Assembly: GCA_050084515.1 (NCBI GenBank)
Contig: CM114271.1
Span: 43,710,001 to 43,774,000 of the forward strand
DNA from: Blasia pusilla
Lineage: Eukaryota; Marchantiophyta; Marchantiopsida; Blasiales
Reading direction: 5' to 3'
Length of the DNA: 64,000 nucleotides
Shown here: one piece after another, positions 44,061 through 56,602 of the stretch
Numbering within the stretch: position 1 is the stretch's first letter
Layout: each line of letters begins with the position of its first letter
Notes under the pieces: model-generated
The model's input: only the letters and a program-made list of their open reading frames with translations
Database searches by the model: none
What the model was told of the DNA's origin: nothing
Made by a program: the position numbers and the translations under genes

Positions 44061-47000
44061 TGCCAATGGAAATCATATAGCATATCCCTTATGGATTGCA
44101 AAGGTGGAGAAAGTAACTATAATGTATCAAGATATTCCAAAATAGATTGCAAAAGTTTGGAAAATATTTTTCAAAATTAAAACAAGAGGTAGAAATGTAA
44201 ATAGACATAAGATTTTTCCCTTATATTTAGGTTGAAGGAAAATAACCACCTTAAAGAAATCATTTTCGTTGTCATAGAAGCGATCTTTGAAATGCGGAAT
44301 ATGAAGAATGGACTTACTTTAAATTTACTAAAATAAGTTGGTGGTGGTTATTGTAATTGATAGGGTACATTGATAGATACCTTAAGACTAAATGTTAATT
44401 TTTGAATCTAATATTTATTTCGAGTTGCCTTACAATTCATATTGATTTCCACACTTCTATTTTTAAGAGGAAACTATCATACCAACTAACATGATTTTAT
44501 ATTTCCAATCACTTTCTTTTTCAACTTCTTTTGAATTATCAAAAGATAATTTGGTGTTAAACCAAAAATAGTTATATAAATGATATAATATTTAGAGTGA
44601 AGTCAAAAACTTCAACAATTTTCAAATTGAAAAGAAATTTTGACTAAGTGTTAAATATTAATCAAAGACTTAATTTCAACATTCAATTTGTATGCTTCTT
44701 CTCACTTTGAATTTCTTTTTAGTACCAAATTTATTTCAACCAAACAAACAAATTTCTAACTACTTCGAATGAAGATACATATATGGTAATATATAAATCC
44801 TTAATGTCATTTAATGACTAAGTTTGATGTTGCATTATTCCAATCACATTTATTTTGAAATTTCTTACTATTGGTTTTTTTAACCAAAATTGAAGCAATA
44901 AACAATATGTTTGATTCAACTTGGAGCAAAGAGATGCCATACTCTAAAAATGATATGGAAGTAGCATAATGCATGTCATTCAAATACTTAAGATACTATA
45001 TGATTTTGATTACTTTCAAATTTTCTTTATAGGTTCAAAAAAACAATCATAATGTTCCAAACAAACCTACAATCAATAATCCAAAATAACAACTTACATC
45101 CATGGAGCATTTAATGTTCCTTCGTAAAAATAAAAATTTATAATTTATTTCAGAATTGATATTTAACTTAACGAGTTTTTGAAATTTATAAAATTGCAAT
45201 CCATTCCATAAGACATTTAATTATTATTATTTATTATAGAAGGTTTCAAACCAAGAGGATAAAATGACCTTTCGCCTTGGATAAAGATTCATATGATTTT
45301 AAATCTAAGCTATTGTTTGTAATTTATGGATGTTGATAGTGATGCATGTTGTACAACAATGTGTTTGTAGAGAACAATTTACGACAGTTTGGCTCGCTCA
45401 TGATAGAATCTCACATTGCAACATATGTTGAAAGGCTTCATGTATGATAATTTCCATAAGCTTAGGTTGTAATTTTTTTTGGCATCTTCACACAACTGCT
45501 ATTTTTCTCCCCTCTTCATCTAGCCTATCCACATGTATTCCACTCACAATCTCTTCCCACAAAAATTTATTCGTCTTTGAAAGGGGCCGCATGATGGTTC
45601 ATTTTTCCTTTCCAAAATTTCATATCTTGTCAATATGACCAGATTTTCCCATTGCCATTTGTTTCCTCTATTGCTACCTCTCTCCATCCAACTTGACCCT
45701 AGTCCATTGCACAAGCACGTGAACAATAATAGTAGAGATTAAAATCCCATCTTTTCTATGAAAAGCTCCAAGAAAATGTATCATTACACGCAAGGTTAAA
45801 TATTTTCATGATAAAAATGCATAAATTGACTACAATTTTTTTTAAATCCCTTAAAATAACTTACTACTAGTTTATTTATATCATAGCCTCATGAATTTCA
45901 TGCAAGATTGAAGGATTTTTTTTTAAGTTTATAATTATTGGTATGTTCATAATTACCCAGACTTTTCATGATAGGAAGCTAGCCATGATTGGTAAATTTT
46001 TGTTAGGGCCATAAATTTTTTTGTTATTTTGTACAATCATTTCAAATCCAAAATTTGACACATGCCTCCATTTTTTTGTGGTGTTTTAAAATTCCAAACT
46101 ACCATTTTTTGGCAACTTTTACCAATACTAGTAAATTTTGGATAAATTTTACTAGTGGCAGTCAGTTTCCAACAAATGTTTGATAGGGTTTTTTTCCCCC
46201 TTTGATAGTTCCTTTAATTTTTTGTGCACATTTCCTTCTTTTTCCATGCATACTTCTAATGGCTCGTGGGCAAAGTGAAAGAGGAGCGTCTCTTTAGCTC
46301 ACACTCTCCTCCCTACATAATGCAAGAAAGCATATCATTCTTGCCTACTCCCTCCTGCATCTTATTGCATCCTTGGCAGGAGTTGAACCTAGCCATCTCT
46401 ACCAACCAAGGTTGCACGTGGACATATGTCGGTCCCGAGGTTAGACATGTCCGTGCATGCCCAAGTGCGGGCTCCATGAGCCTGCGTTGCCTGCGGCCCG
46501 TGCACACCGAGCATTCCACCCTTGCTCGGAAAGTGTGCACCATGCCCAACGCCCATTTTTGGTCGAGCCCACGTCGCGCGCTCTGACTCGTCGCCGCGAC
46601 GCCCCCCTTGAGAGCTAAGGGCTTTCAAGGGTTCTAGGAATTTTGGAGAAATCCGTTGCGGGCCTTCTGGGGGTTGTTGGATTTTGTTTGTGACACACTT
46701 GGATATTTGGGATCCTTGTTGTGTCCTAAATAAACCCCACTTGATTCTACATTAGGTGAGAGGTTGTGAATGTGGAAATCTCTTGTGTTACTTAATTTGT
46801 TTGGTTATTTGGAGATTTCCGAGTCACCAACTTGAGTTATAAATTTGTTTCATTGATTCCCTGAGCACATTTGGGTTGTGGAGGTGGTCAATGAAACTTA
46901 TCTAAATATGCACATATTCCTTTTGAGTGACCTACCTAAGCCAAAACCCTATTCCTCCATTCATTCGGGTGAGCATTACTCAAGCCATTGTCTTAGTATC

Positions 47001-47100
47001 TCATATCATCTTGTTTTCGGTACTTCCTTATCTCAACTCATACTACTTTTTTGTTGGTTTTTTTCTAAGGAGATTTTCGTATCCTCTTCATCCGAGCAAA
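44061..47100. other. AT-rich repeat DNA without recognised genes
   Basis: Mostly AT-rich sequence with frequent homopolymers, consistent with old transposon debris. A GC-rich patch lies at 46380-46600 with a SINE-like motif near its start. No coding frame is supported. Confidence 0.45.
46340..46440 (-). mobile_element. tRNA-derived SINE-like fragment
   Basis: The minus strand carries TTGGTTGGTAGAGATGGCTA and then a box-B-like GGTTCAACTCCTGCC. The same CCTTGGCAGGA and AACC block occurs at about 52172 in another context. The ends were not resolved. Confidence 0.45.
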
Positions 47101-48015
47101 ATGTTTAGTGGGGCCAAATTTTCAAGAGCGGGAGATAACCGAAATGAGACCAATGATAGACTTGATAGTGCCAAGAGGCCAAGAGTGAATTCTAGGAACG
47201 AATTCAACATGGCTATTAGAGAGGCCTGGTTAGATTGGTTTTTCCAACTTACGTTAGAGAACAGACGATCCTACATTTCGAGGGGTATAGATGGTTTCCA
47301 TGATTACACCTTGGAATTGCAAAGACTGGCTAGGAGATTTGCAGAAACATTTCATTGGGAAGTGGATGTCAAAGAGGCCGATATGTTAACTTAATTTTGT
47401 GGCCAACAAGGTGTTCACCTTGAGAGAGTGTATATTGATCTCAGGGTATTCAAGAATGAGTAGCTGAATGTTGCAGAGACCACTCCCATTGAAAGGTTTA
47501 GTTTTGGGTTAAGGAATGCTCGACGTCTTTTCAAGGGATGTAGTACTACCGTGGGCCAAACATTGATAGTTCCATGTGGTATTCCTTGGATTTTTTACAA
47601 GAACTTGGTAGTAGGAAATTATCCAAAGGATATTGTGGGATCAAGTTTACACGGAACAGTGTGCCGATGTAAAATAAACCAAACCCTTGCCTTTAGTGAA
47701 GATATTTACTTTTGCCTTAAGGTGTTTAAGGAATCATGTCGATTATATTCAAGAAAATTGATGATGCGCGAGGAAATATTTGCGACTATTTTACATCAAG
47801 GTTTTATTCGCATGGTGGGAAGGTTGATCGAGGATCCGCCACGTTGTATCTATCCATATTACAACGGTGGGCACTTTGAAAATTGGTTGCGAGTATGCCA
47901 TACCATGAAGAATGGCGGGGCTAATTTAGGAGAGTTGGAAAGGACCAGATGTCTTGCAATGGCATCTAATGTTGTCCAGCTAGTGGTTTCGCTTCTTGAT
48001 AACTTGTTTCTTTAA
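47101..48015 (+). pseudogene. Unrecognised 304-codon ORF broken by two stops
   Basis: One continuous frame runs from ATG at 47101 to TAA at 48013-48015. Only two in-frame stops interrupt it (TAA 47392-47394, TAG 47461-47463), both one C-to-T change from a Gln codon. The N-terminus is polar (AKFSRAGDNRNETND, KRPRVNS). An Arg/Trp/Phe-rich part follows (AIREAWLDWFF), then a region with GFIRMVGRLIEDPPRC and WLRVCHTMKNGG. I do not recognise the family. The length and setting suggest a transposon or virus-like ORF, but a broken host gene is possible. No intron is needed. Confidence 0.6.
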
Positions 48016-48183
48016 AAAATGTAGATGCATTCAAATCTCAACTTTCCATAACTTAATTCATGGTAATAGAAGCTATCTCACAACCAAAAATGGTACCGAT
48101 AGTACTAAGATCTATAAACTTGAATCATAAGATCTTACTCAATTTAGCAAGGTTGGAAAGAATATCAACATGAATAAAATATC

Positions 48184-48276
48184 AAAATAATAGCATTTGG
48201 TTATGATGGTGCCTCTACAATTGTAGGCTCCCTACGATTATAGAGGCACCATCATAACCAGATGCTATTACTTTGG
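48184..48276. repeat. Long near-perfect hairpin
   Basis: Two arms of about 40 nt are inverted copies, with GGTTATGATGGTGCCTCTA pairing with TAGAGGCACCATCATAACC. Only a few mismatches and a loop of about 5-8 nt separate them. The shape fits a microRNA-like precursor or a foldback MITE. No terminal repeats or target duplication were resolved. Confidence 0.85.
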
Positions 48277-48369
48277 AATGTTCTAGTCCTTGATCTTTGA
48301 TTGAACTCTAACAAAATGTTAATGATATTATTAGAGCATCTAGATTCACAAAAAAGCAACCCTATGAAA

Positions 48370-49105
48370 CAACACTACTCGAGTTGACCCTCCTCAATGA
48401 ATATTGCAAACACAACTAAATGTTGTGTCATAGAGATATCAATAGATTAGTAAGCCATAATACCAAAGAAAAGAGAGGCCTCAACTCTAGCTAGAGTCCT
48501 CTTCACTAAGACTTGGCTTATGAAGAAACACATCTCACTACAACTTTTCTCGTCTTAATACATATCCATTGTGATAGGTGCATTCACAACAAGCAAAAAC
48601 TTACAAAGACCCTTCAATTTTGAAAAGGGCATAGCCTCCTTTGCAAGAAAGTATGCACACCTAAATAAAGTCAGCAAAGCGACCTCGTTAGTTCGGTTGG
48701 ATGTAGGTATATGTGGCCTTAGCCATAGATTTCTTACCTCCATTGGCTGCCCAAGCATGTTTTACATGCTCATTTGACTTTGCATGATCTGTGAAGGCCA
48801 AAAACTTGTAGTTGATACCACCATCCCTAGCGAATACACTCTTGCCTTTACCTTTTCTAGAAACATAACAATGGATCCTCCCATTCTCTACATCAAAGCT
48901 TATCCAATTGTACATGGTATACCACACATGCTTTCATGCTAGACAATTCTTCTTGGGTTTGGATGCATTCTTGCCTAATATACTATGGTCTTCCCCCTCA
49001 TCAGATGATCTAGATAAAGCTATGATATCTGGTTGTTCCGTGGAAACCTCCTTGCATAACAATTCATCTATGATTATCGGGCGTTTGGTCATAACACATG
49101 CAAAA
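48370..49105 (-). pseudogene. Old hAT transposase relic, N-terminal part
   Basis: The minus strand matches the N-terminal half of the hAT transposase at 52315-54574. Matching segments are VWYTMYNWISFDVENGRIHC, FARDGGINYK, HAKSNEHVKHAWAANGG, LLTLFRCAYFLAKEAMPFSK and VNAPIT. Frameshifts and stops are frequent. It is older than the other copy. Confidence 0.8.
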
Positions 49106-49517
49106 TTGGATATTATAATCTACAAAGAGTACCCTTGTCAAATATAACCTAAATAACAAGTGCGCAACAAGAAGGCGGCGTGGGAATCGATTTAGGGTAG
49201 TGAGAGCAAAAGGCTATGTAGGCAATGACAATAACAAGGCTTCGATGAATAACAAAAGCAAAGCTACAGACAATGACAACAAGCTGACAATATCAAGGGT
49301 ATGGGCGTGGGCAATGTCAAGAACCATGCAATGAATGATAATGCTCAAGGAGAAATCATCACTATAGACTCGAGAAGGCAATCACATAGCATAAAAAGAA
49401 ATTGGGAGGCAAGATTGTAGCACGGAAAGGGCGGGAAGCAACAAGAGTTGTAAAGGCACCACAAATACGCTAGCCAAGAGGCAGGGCACAAGCCTAGAGA
49501 GTAGTGCAACTGCACAA

Positions 49518-49590
49518 GATGAGAGTAGAGAGGACACAACCACGAGATGAGAGTTGAGATGACACAACCACGGGATGAGAGTTGAGAGTT
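49518..49590 (+). repeat. 28-bp tandem repeat, about 2.6 copies
   Basis: Units begin GATGAGAGTWGAGAKGACACAACCACGR at 49518 and 49546. A third partial copy starts at 49574. Confidence 0.85.
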
Positions 49591-50143
49591 CAACAAGTCA
49601 AGAGCTTGGGACTTGGGACTTGGGCTTGGGAGGGCCTTGAAGCTTTGTGAGGAGGACACGAAAGTGAAGAGGGCACAATTGCAAGACAATAGCTAATGGT
49701 CGGTTGAGATTGATAGTTGGGAGACAATAAGTTGGGAGCCTAGGTCTGGGCGCTTCGTCTTGATCTGATTGTGCGTGATGGATAAAGATATTGTTCTTTG
49801 CACAAGCTCATGATTCTTCGCTCATTAATTTGCTGAACAACATTCAAACCAGAGGTACCACACACAAAGCTCTCTAATTGTTACGGTCAATTTTGCTGGA
49901 GAATCTGGCCGCAATGTTGGGATCGAATTATGAGCAATCGGCAACAATTGCACCTTTTTTGAGGAGGAGACATTAGTTAGGAGGGAACATTGCATAGCCA
50001 CGCGGAGGAGACAAACATAGGGACGATACGTTGCATAGCTATGAGATGAGAGGATAGTCTAGGCTCGAAAGTAGCGAGACTCGAGTAGAGAGTAGAAGCC
50101 TAGTCTTGGAGGGCAACGCAATGCGGCAACTTTCGTAGGGAGG

Positions 50144-50650
50144 GGAGGAGGAGAATGAGGTGGAGAGGCCAACAAGGAGCAAACCTTTCCTAAATAGTCC
50201 ACGGGAATCAAGCCTTCAAGCCCTTGAAGGGAGGTGGTAAGGGCTTCCGATGGGGTCTCCACCCCACCATAGAACCCCCTCCGAAACGCCTTTGGAGATC
50301 CTGCCTCTAGATGGAAGATCAGACGACAAGAATTGTTAACCTAGTTTGGCGGGTGGGGCATGCGCCGCCTCACTCCTAATCTATGATCAAAATAAAGCCA
50401 CTCACTGTGGAAAATATTTGACCATCTAGGGTCTAGGAGGAGGAGAATGATAAGGTGAAGGCCTTGGATGGGATCTCCACCCCACCATAGGACCCCGTCC
50501 AAAACGCCCTTGGAGACCCTACCATCGGATGGAAGATCGGACAAGAATTGTTAACCTAGTTTGGTGGGTGGGGCATGACACGCCTCACCTTAATCTATGA
50601 TTGAGATTAAATTAAACCATTTATTATGGAAAATATCTCACCATCTAACA
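50144..50650 (+). repeat. Diverged tandem duplication, GC-rich
   Basis: Two units (about 50144-50435 and 50436-50650) share AGGAGGAGAATGA, TCTCCACCCCACCATAG, ACGCC-TTTGGAGA/CTTGGAGA, GATGGAAGATC and AAGAATTGTTAACCTAGTTTGG. Unit 1 is longer by an internal stretch of about 70-80 bp. No coding signal was seen. Confidence 0.8.
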
Positions 50651-50821
50651 CCCGGGGCCCCAATCATCGTCTTCACGATTTTTGGCAAAATGCAGAAATA
50701 ACCGCAATCTTGCATTTATTGCAAGATTGGGTAGGCTTCAAGGCAGAAGATCCAGACAGGTAATTTAAAAAATATTTCACAAATAAATAACAAACCCCAT
50801 GCATATCACTGTGGAATTCTT

Positions 50822-50935
50822 GTAGGCTAGTGGGGTGGTCGTGAGCTACGGGCACAATGGACCGGGTTCGAACTCGCTCGAGCGCTTCCTTTTGGCAGTC
50901 CCCTCTTACTTGCCTGCCCGCATTCAAGCTGGCCG
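50822..50935 (+). mobile_element. Possible tRNA-derived SINE fragment
   Basis: A TAGTGGGGTGG stretch (box-A-like) is followed 25-30 bp later by GGTTCGAACTCG, a good box B. Flanks do not fold as an intact tRNA, so a SINE head is likelier than a tRNA gene. Confidence 0.4.
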
Positions 50936-52164
50936 ATATGGCAATAAATGCAAGACCGTGACTATTTATGGGCTTCCATTTTCAGCAGTTGAAAAATAAT
51001 CAGACCAAATCCCAAAAACCTAGGGGCAATTACTTATCGAAAAGTGCCCCTTAACAATCCACTTTATGTTCCAAACCCGGCGGGAAGTGGTGGACTTCTA
51101 TTACTACCAACTCGTCTATTTTCGGTATCCCTCCTATTTGTGTCGGGAACCCTACCAAAAACATTTTTTTATAGCCCCTAAAATACTCAACTCCAAGTAC
51201 AGAGCTTGTAGAATGCAAGTTATCATGCAAGTTCTCAAACCTATGATGTGATTTTTTAACGATCGGATGCATATGAACTTTCCCGATTACTACACCTTGT
51301 TAACATCCAGTATGCTAGTGTGAATTCTCTCATTAATTCGGAATATAATAGTATCCATCGTGTTAGTGTTAATTCTAGACTGTTATTCTCCTCGCGCTTA
51401 TTCAACCTTGAGTTTGTAAACCCGAGGTCAAGATCCTGACGTCTCAGATTCTATTTTGGGTAACAAATTAAAAAGTTTATTACTACCATATCTTTCACGT
51501 GGAGAACTCTAGTGGAACAGAAGGTGCGCTCGCTGCGAGGGTGCAGCCCAGATTTGAGCCCGCTCGGCGTGACTAGTTTTGCACGAGCCCTTTGCAATAG
51601 TCTAACCTCGGGTTAGCTAACCTGAAGGTGAATAGGCGCGAGGCCTTCTTTTGCATGTGCTACTTCGACTTTATTAGTCCGATTGTATTCATGTTCTCCG
51701 AACTTCAAACATACGGCATGTCGTGTTATTCTCGACCGTATTAGTTCCCGATTGTGTTTGTGTTTCAGAATTCCGATATAAAACCCTAAACCAATGCCGC
51801 ATATCAAGGTCCGGGGAGTTTTTTTACAAGAGGGGTAAAGTTTTTGGCAAATGGTTGAATATATCAATAACTTAAAAAGTTTAACCGGTTTCAAAAGGTA
51901 ACATTTGAAATCCCCGACCAATTTTTGGGTGTTTTTTTCATTTTTCCGTTATTTTCTGAAAAAAAATAATTTCCACAGTTCATTTCCGATCACTCGGAAT
52001 GTTGTTAGGCCAATATCTGGGATTTTCAAAACCAACCGGAAAAATTGTCCCGGCCCGTTTTGGACTTCAACCTCTTTTGAACTTCTTTCCTTGTAGACTT
52101 CAATTCTTTTGGAATCATGACTTCATCTTTAAGGTAAAGATTCATTTCAGATCATTTTTTCACT

Positions 52165-52275
52165 AAATCATCCTTGGCAGGAATTAAACCCGGCTAGGCC
52201 TTCCACCAGTTGGGAGCCAAGGATCTTTCCTCTCCATAATACATTGAAGCTTTTGAAGAAAAGCTTCAATGTATT
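52165..52275 (-). mobile_element. tRNA-derived SINE-like fragment ending in a perfect hairpin
   Basis: The minus strand has TTGGCTCCCAACTGGTGG (box-A-like) and GGGTTTAATTCCTGCC (box-B-like). Next to it, at 52238-52275, are two perfect 17-bp arms (AATACATTGAAGCTTTT and its inverse) around a 4-nt loop. The hairpin lies about 40 bp beyond the stop codon of the hAT transposase frame. Confidence 0.5.
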
Positions 52276-52314
52276 AGAAAAGGGACCCCTAACCCTAAAC
52301 TTCCCCCCCTCATC

Positions 52315-54574
52315 TTACACATCCACAACAACTTCACTTGGGTCTAAAACATCTAAATTTACACGGACCTCTGGTGGAATTTCTATCTCATAAAAATATC
52401 TCTCAGGATTGGCATACACATACCTAAAGTGTGCAGAATTCTTCCAAAGAACTATAGATTCAACCAACAAAACTGCACAATCATCTATTTCCCCCTCTAA
52501 GGCAATCCTAAGAACAACAACCAAATGCTTTGTCAATAATCTATTCCTACTTTTAGTCTTAATCACATTCTGCACAGAGAAGGCTCTCTCGCAAATAGCA
52601 ATACTAACACATTGTACCCTAGCAATGTTGGCTAAAATGAGCAAGTTAGAGAACTTACATTGCAAGGGCGGGCTCCAACTTACCATAGCCCACAAGTCCT
52701 TGAAGTTTTGATCTTTCCACTCCGTGGTGGCCATGAGCTTAAATGATTGAAACTCTTGTTTCACGGTTGCTACACTCAGTAAAGAAGGTTGCAAGTGACC
52801 ATTGAAGGGTAAGTCCATCCCAAAATGTGCACAGAGATCATCTAATTTCTTACAACCCCAGCTATTCAGTCCCACTTGCCTTGAAGGCATGTGTAGAAGA
52901 TTCATTATTCTCATAGGACTAATCAAATTGTTATCCTTAAACCGATCTTGTAAAGCTACACAAACACTCTCAGAAAAATTCTTTTGAAACAACAAGGAAA
53001 CCTCTAAATCCTTCCCGGTCCGATTCATCAACATTTCAATACTATGAAACTTTCTGCCCCTAATCTCAGACTGTAAACATTTCAAATACCCATATGGAGG
53101 ACCAAAGTCTGGTAGAATCTGATAACCAGTTTCTTTAGAGAAAGTTGAGGCATTCAGATTAGGGTTCTCCATTACAAAATTCATTATTATGGAAGCTATT
53201 TCAGAAGTCACTATACTACCTATGGTACTATACGCCTACAAACTTATATTGGAACACCTTACTCAAGTTAGCAAGGAGAAACAAAATCTCTGCCAAAACG
53301 TATAGTTGATAGACCATCTGAAATGATCTGAGTTTGTTATACAAATTTGCACCATTACCATCATCTTTTGAGGGCGAGATATCTCTGAAATATGTAAGGA
53401 CAGATTCCAATGAGTCACATAAAGTAGTAAAAGCCTGCCAACGTGACAATCAGTGAATCTTGTGCTACCACTTTATCACTTTCTGAGAATCGTTCAACTT
53501 CTCTTGCAAAGTTGCAAGACCACACTTCCTCTTGGACGAACTTCTAAAATATCCAGCTACTGCATTCAAGATTGAATCTACTTCTATAGATATTTCCTTA
53601 CACCCTACACCTTTTGCTGCTGTTAAAGCAGCGAGGTTCGTCGTGTGCGCCACACAATGCACAGACAACATAAAAGGATTCAACTTTTGTTTAAGTTGAC
53701 ATGGTACTCCATTTTGGCTTCCTACCATAGTAGAAGCTCCATCAGATCCAAAGGCCACCAATTTTCATCCCTCTAGTCCCGAATCCTTTATCAACTCCAA
53801 CAAATTGTAAGTGATTGCATTTGAACATTTCTAGGGACATTGTAGCAATCCTATAAAACAACTCTCTACATGGCCCTCATTTAAGTAAGTTGCAAATACA
53901 ACAAGGTGTCTAGTGACAGATATATCTGTGGACTCGTCAATCATTATCCCAAAGAAAGGAGATTGTTGCACTTTAGAAAGGTTCCTCCTGAGAAGAACCT
54001 GGCTAATATAATAACACATATCAACACAACTTTTTTCATCTTGGTACAAGTCACGAGTTATAGGTGCATTCACAGAAATCAATAACTTACACAGATTTGA
54101 GAACTTTGAAAATGGCAAGGCTTCCTTTGCAACAAAATATGCATATTTGAACAGAGTCAAAAGTGCAAGATCACAAGTCCGATTTGTAGTGGCTATAGCC
54201 TTGGCCATGGATCTGTTCCCCACATTCGCAGCCCATGCAAGCTTCATGTGCTCATTCGACTTACCATGATCTGGGAAGGCCGAAACCTTACAATTGATGG
54301 CACCATCCCTAGCAAAGGAGCTTTTCTCCTTACCCTGTCTACAAACTTTGCAAAAAATCCGACCAGATTCTACATGCAATTCTATCCAATCGAACAAAGT
54401 ATACCAAACATCCTTCCAAGCCAATCTGTTTTTTTCACTCTGACTTATCGGAGGAGTATTCGATTTGTCCCCTTCTCTCCCATTTGATGATCTTGACCTA
54501 CTATTCTCCTTTGCAAAGTCTTGACCAACTTTCTTGTGTAGCACCTCATTCATAGTTTGCTGTCTCTTAGCCAT
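52315..54574 (-). pseudogene. hAT-family transposase (ZNF862/KIAA1586-like), nearly complete
   Basis: The start is ATG at 54574 (MAKRQQTMNEVL) and the stop is near 52315. The N-terminal zinc-binding segment reads WYTLFDWIELHVESGRIFCKVC, then HGKSNEHMKLAWAAN. The catalytic core follows, with FFGIMIDESTDIS and VAFGSDGASTMVGS plus VHCVAHTTNLA. The C-terminal hATC dimerisation region reads SIAICERAFSVQNVIKTKSRNRLL. It would cut and paste a DNA transposon. In-frame stops lie at about 53831, 53759, 53447 and 53456, and a frame change with likely loss of sequence is at about 53211-53228. Terminal inverted repeats were not found. It is recently dead rather than ancient. Confidence 0.87.
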
Positions 54575-55516
54575 GTAGAGGCTCAGAGAGTGCAGTACTA
54601 TGACGTAGATACTAAAATATGGTGTAAAGGACCTACTATATTCTAAGTGCAATTTTCCTGAAACTGTTGTGCACTTCACTAAAGTAACCCAAACCCGCGA
54701 TCCCTAATGCCCTACCCAAGGCTCCACCTAAGTAAAACTCTAAGCAAAGTTGTGCAAGCTGCGCAACATAAAATTGTCACTTAGTAGGTGCTAAAGAAAC
54801 AATGAAGCTCAAGAAAATGCGGATCTGAAAAGTACTTAAACCCCAAGACTTGGCAAAAGATACTATCAGCCAATTCAATGTGTTATCAAACACACCTCAT
54901 TCCCTAAGGTCCCTAATCCCAACTCGGATTCATGTACATTCAGAGTTTAGAAACCACAGCTACTGATACTCAAGTAGCAATGAAGAGCACAAAGGCACAA
55001 ACACGAAGACTTCAAAGTTCAAACACTGCAACAGGTTAGTGGAGCTTCAAATTTCTACCAGTCGGAGTCCCCGAGTGTGCAGCTCAAGCGCAGCCGAGAC
55101 TCCACGAGCCAAGGAGACTCCACGAGCCAAGGAGACTCAAACGACAGCTCAAGTCGGGACTGGACCAGAGAAAAAAATGGTTGGACGAGTGCAAAATCGG
55201 AGTCTACGAAAAGAGCTTGGGCCTCGACGAAATCAGTAGCTGGTCAAAATCGGACCTATACAAGAGCAGCTTAGCAGCATGTAGCACAAGAGAGTTGGGC
55301 GGACTCGGGCCTGGACGAGTTATGGATTCAACTCAAGAGTCTCAAGTCAGTCTAGACGAGAGCATCTCGAGAGAGTCGAGCCTGCACGGGAGCTGATCAG
55401 GAGGAGTGCAACACACACTAGAGATTCGAGCCTGGAAAAAAAATGATAGCAAGAGCAAGAGCAGCATGCGCTTAAGTCTAGCGACTCGGGCCTGAAGGAA
55501 GTAAAGACCAAGCAGC
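54575..55516. other. Spacer between hAT relic and element C
   Basis: No gene was recognised. An 18-bp GAGACTCCACGAGCCAAG repeat occurs about 2.5 times at 55098-55143. The right end of the hAT element should lie here but was not located. Confidence 0.45.
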
Positions 55517-55520
55517 AACG

Positions 55521-56024
55521 TATCACGTCTTTTAGGATAGATTGGTGAGATCTCGTATGAGTAGTGGAGGACATACTCAGTAGGTTGAGGATGACCCGTT
55601 GAGGCCGCGGGAAACCTGAGAGAGCAGGTTTCCCCTTCGTTTCGGCTCATTTGGAGCCATATTGAGGAACTTACTATTTTAGGTAAATACCATTTTGAGT
55701 ATATGATCGAATTTCTATTTTTGGTAAGTGACCCTTGACCTCCTACATCAGGTCAAGAGCCAAGGAGGTGACTTGGGAGAATAGGTTACCATGGAGAGAG
55801 TTTGGGAGAGGGGAGGGGTATACCTCAAGGAGAGGGAGCTTGAGAGCTCATTCTCTCTTTGTTGAACCTCTTGGCATGAGGCGGCGGAGCTATGGTCCCT
55901 TACCTTGTGAGTGTAACCCAAGCCTCTCATTAGGAGAGTGGGTTTGGTTTGACACGAGAGAGAGTGCACACCTTTGAGAGCTATGGTGTGAGATGGTGTA
56001 GAGAGAGATTGGATCTTACTTACA
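55521..56024 (+). repeat. Element C 5' terminal repeat L1
   Basis: This 504-bp repeat is closely related to the L repeats of B and ends TTACTTACA. As in A and B, no X segment follows. The next bases AAAGAGAGAATGAG match B. Confidence 0.9.
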
Positions 56025-56602
56025 AAGAGAGAATGAGAGCTACAATGCAGGAGGTTGCTAGAGTTTCGCTGTGTTTGTAGGTTAGGGACCGTGTTCCCTG
56101 CTTCATGACTCATGGGAGTGCTCACGGGAGCAAGAGTCATTCAGTTTGCTATTTTCCTTTACCATTTTTTCGTACAGGAGAGTGGCGCATGGAAGTAGCT
56201 GCCCAAATGTTGGTAGAATTTGAGTGTGGGGGCGGATTACTCACGCCAGTGCTCTCGAGATCACCTTGTAGCTTTTTGATTTGTCTTTTCACAGGTTTTA
56301 CATTTTCTTTGGGAGAAATCAACACGGAAGCGCTGCCGAATTTTGTGTAGAAGAAAGAGACGTTGGGGTTTACGATAGTCCCCATCAGTTTTTATAGGAT
56401 TTTCTGATTGAAAATACTTTTTGACACCATCGTAGATTTTGAAGCTGTGCATGTTGTGCAATATATGGTGCACAATTTGGAGATGTGAGCAAAAAGTTAT
56501 GGCCAATTTTAGGGTAAAAATTGAAACCCTAAAGCAGCAGCTGACGTTGGCGACACCGTCACCGTCGACCATTGTCGCCGTCGCCGTCGCCATTGACCAG
56601 GC

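Larger units (their letters stand above)
49106..52164. other. Repeat DNA without recognised genes
   Basis: Contents are low-complexity purine-rich sequence, a three-copy 28-bp repeat, a diverged tandem duplication, tRNA-like box B motifs and unannotated AT-rich DNA. Open frames of 60-114 codons on both strands show no conserved motif. Confidence 0.45.

Noticed and set aside
50822-50935. tRNA gene
   Set aside because: A good box B is present, but no acceptor stem or cloverleaf could be drawn; a SINE head is more likely.
52290-52305. Telomere-like CCCTAACCCTAAAC sequence
   Set aside because: Only about two units long; too short to be an interstitial telomere array.
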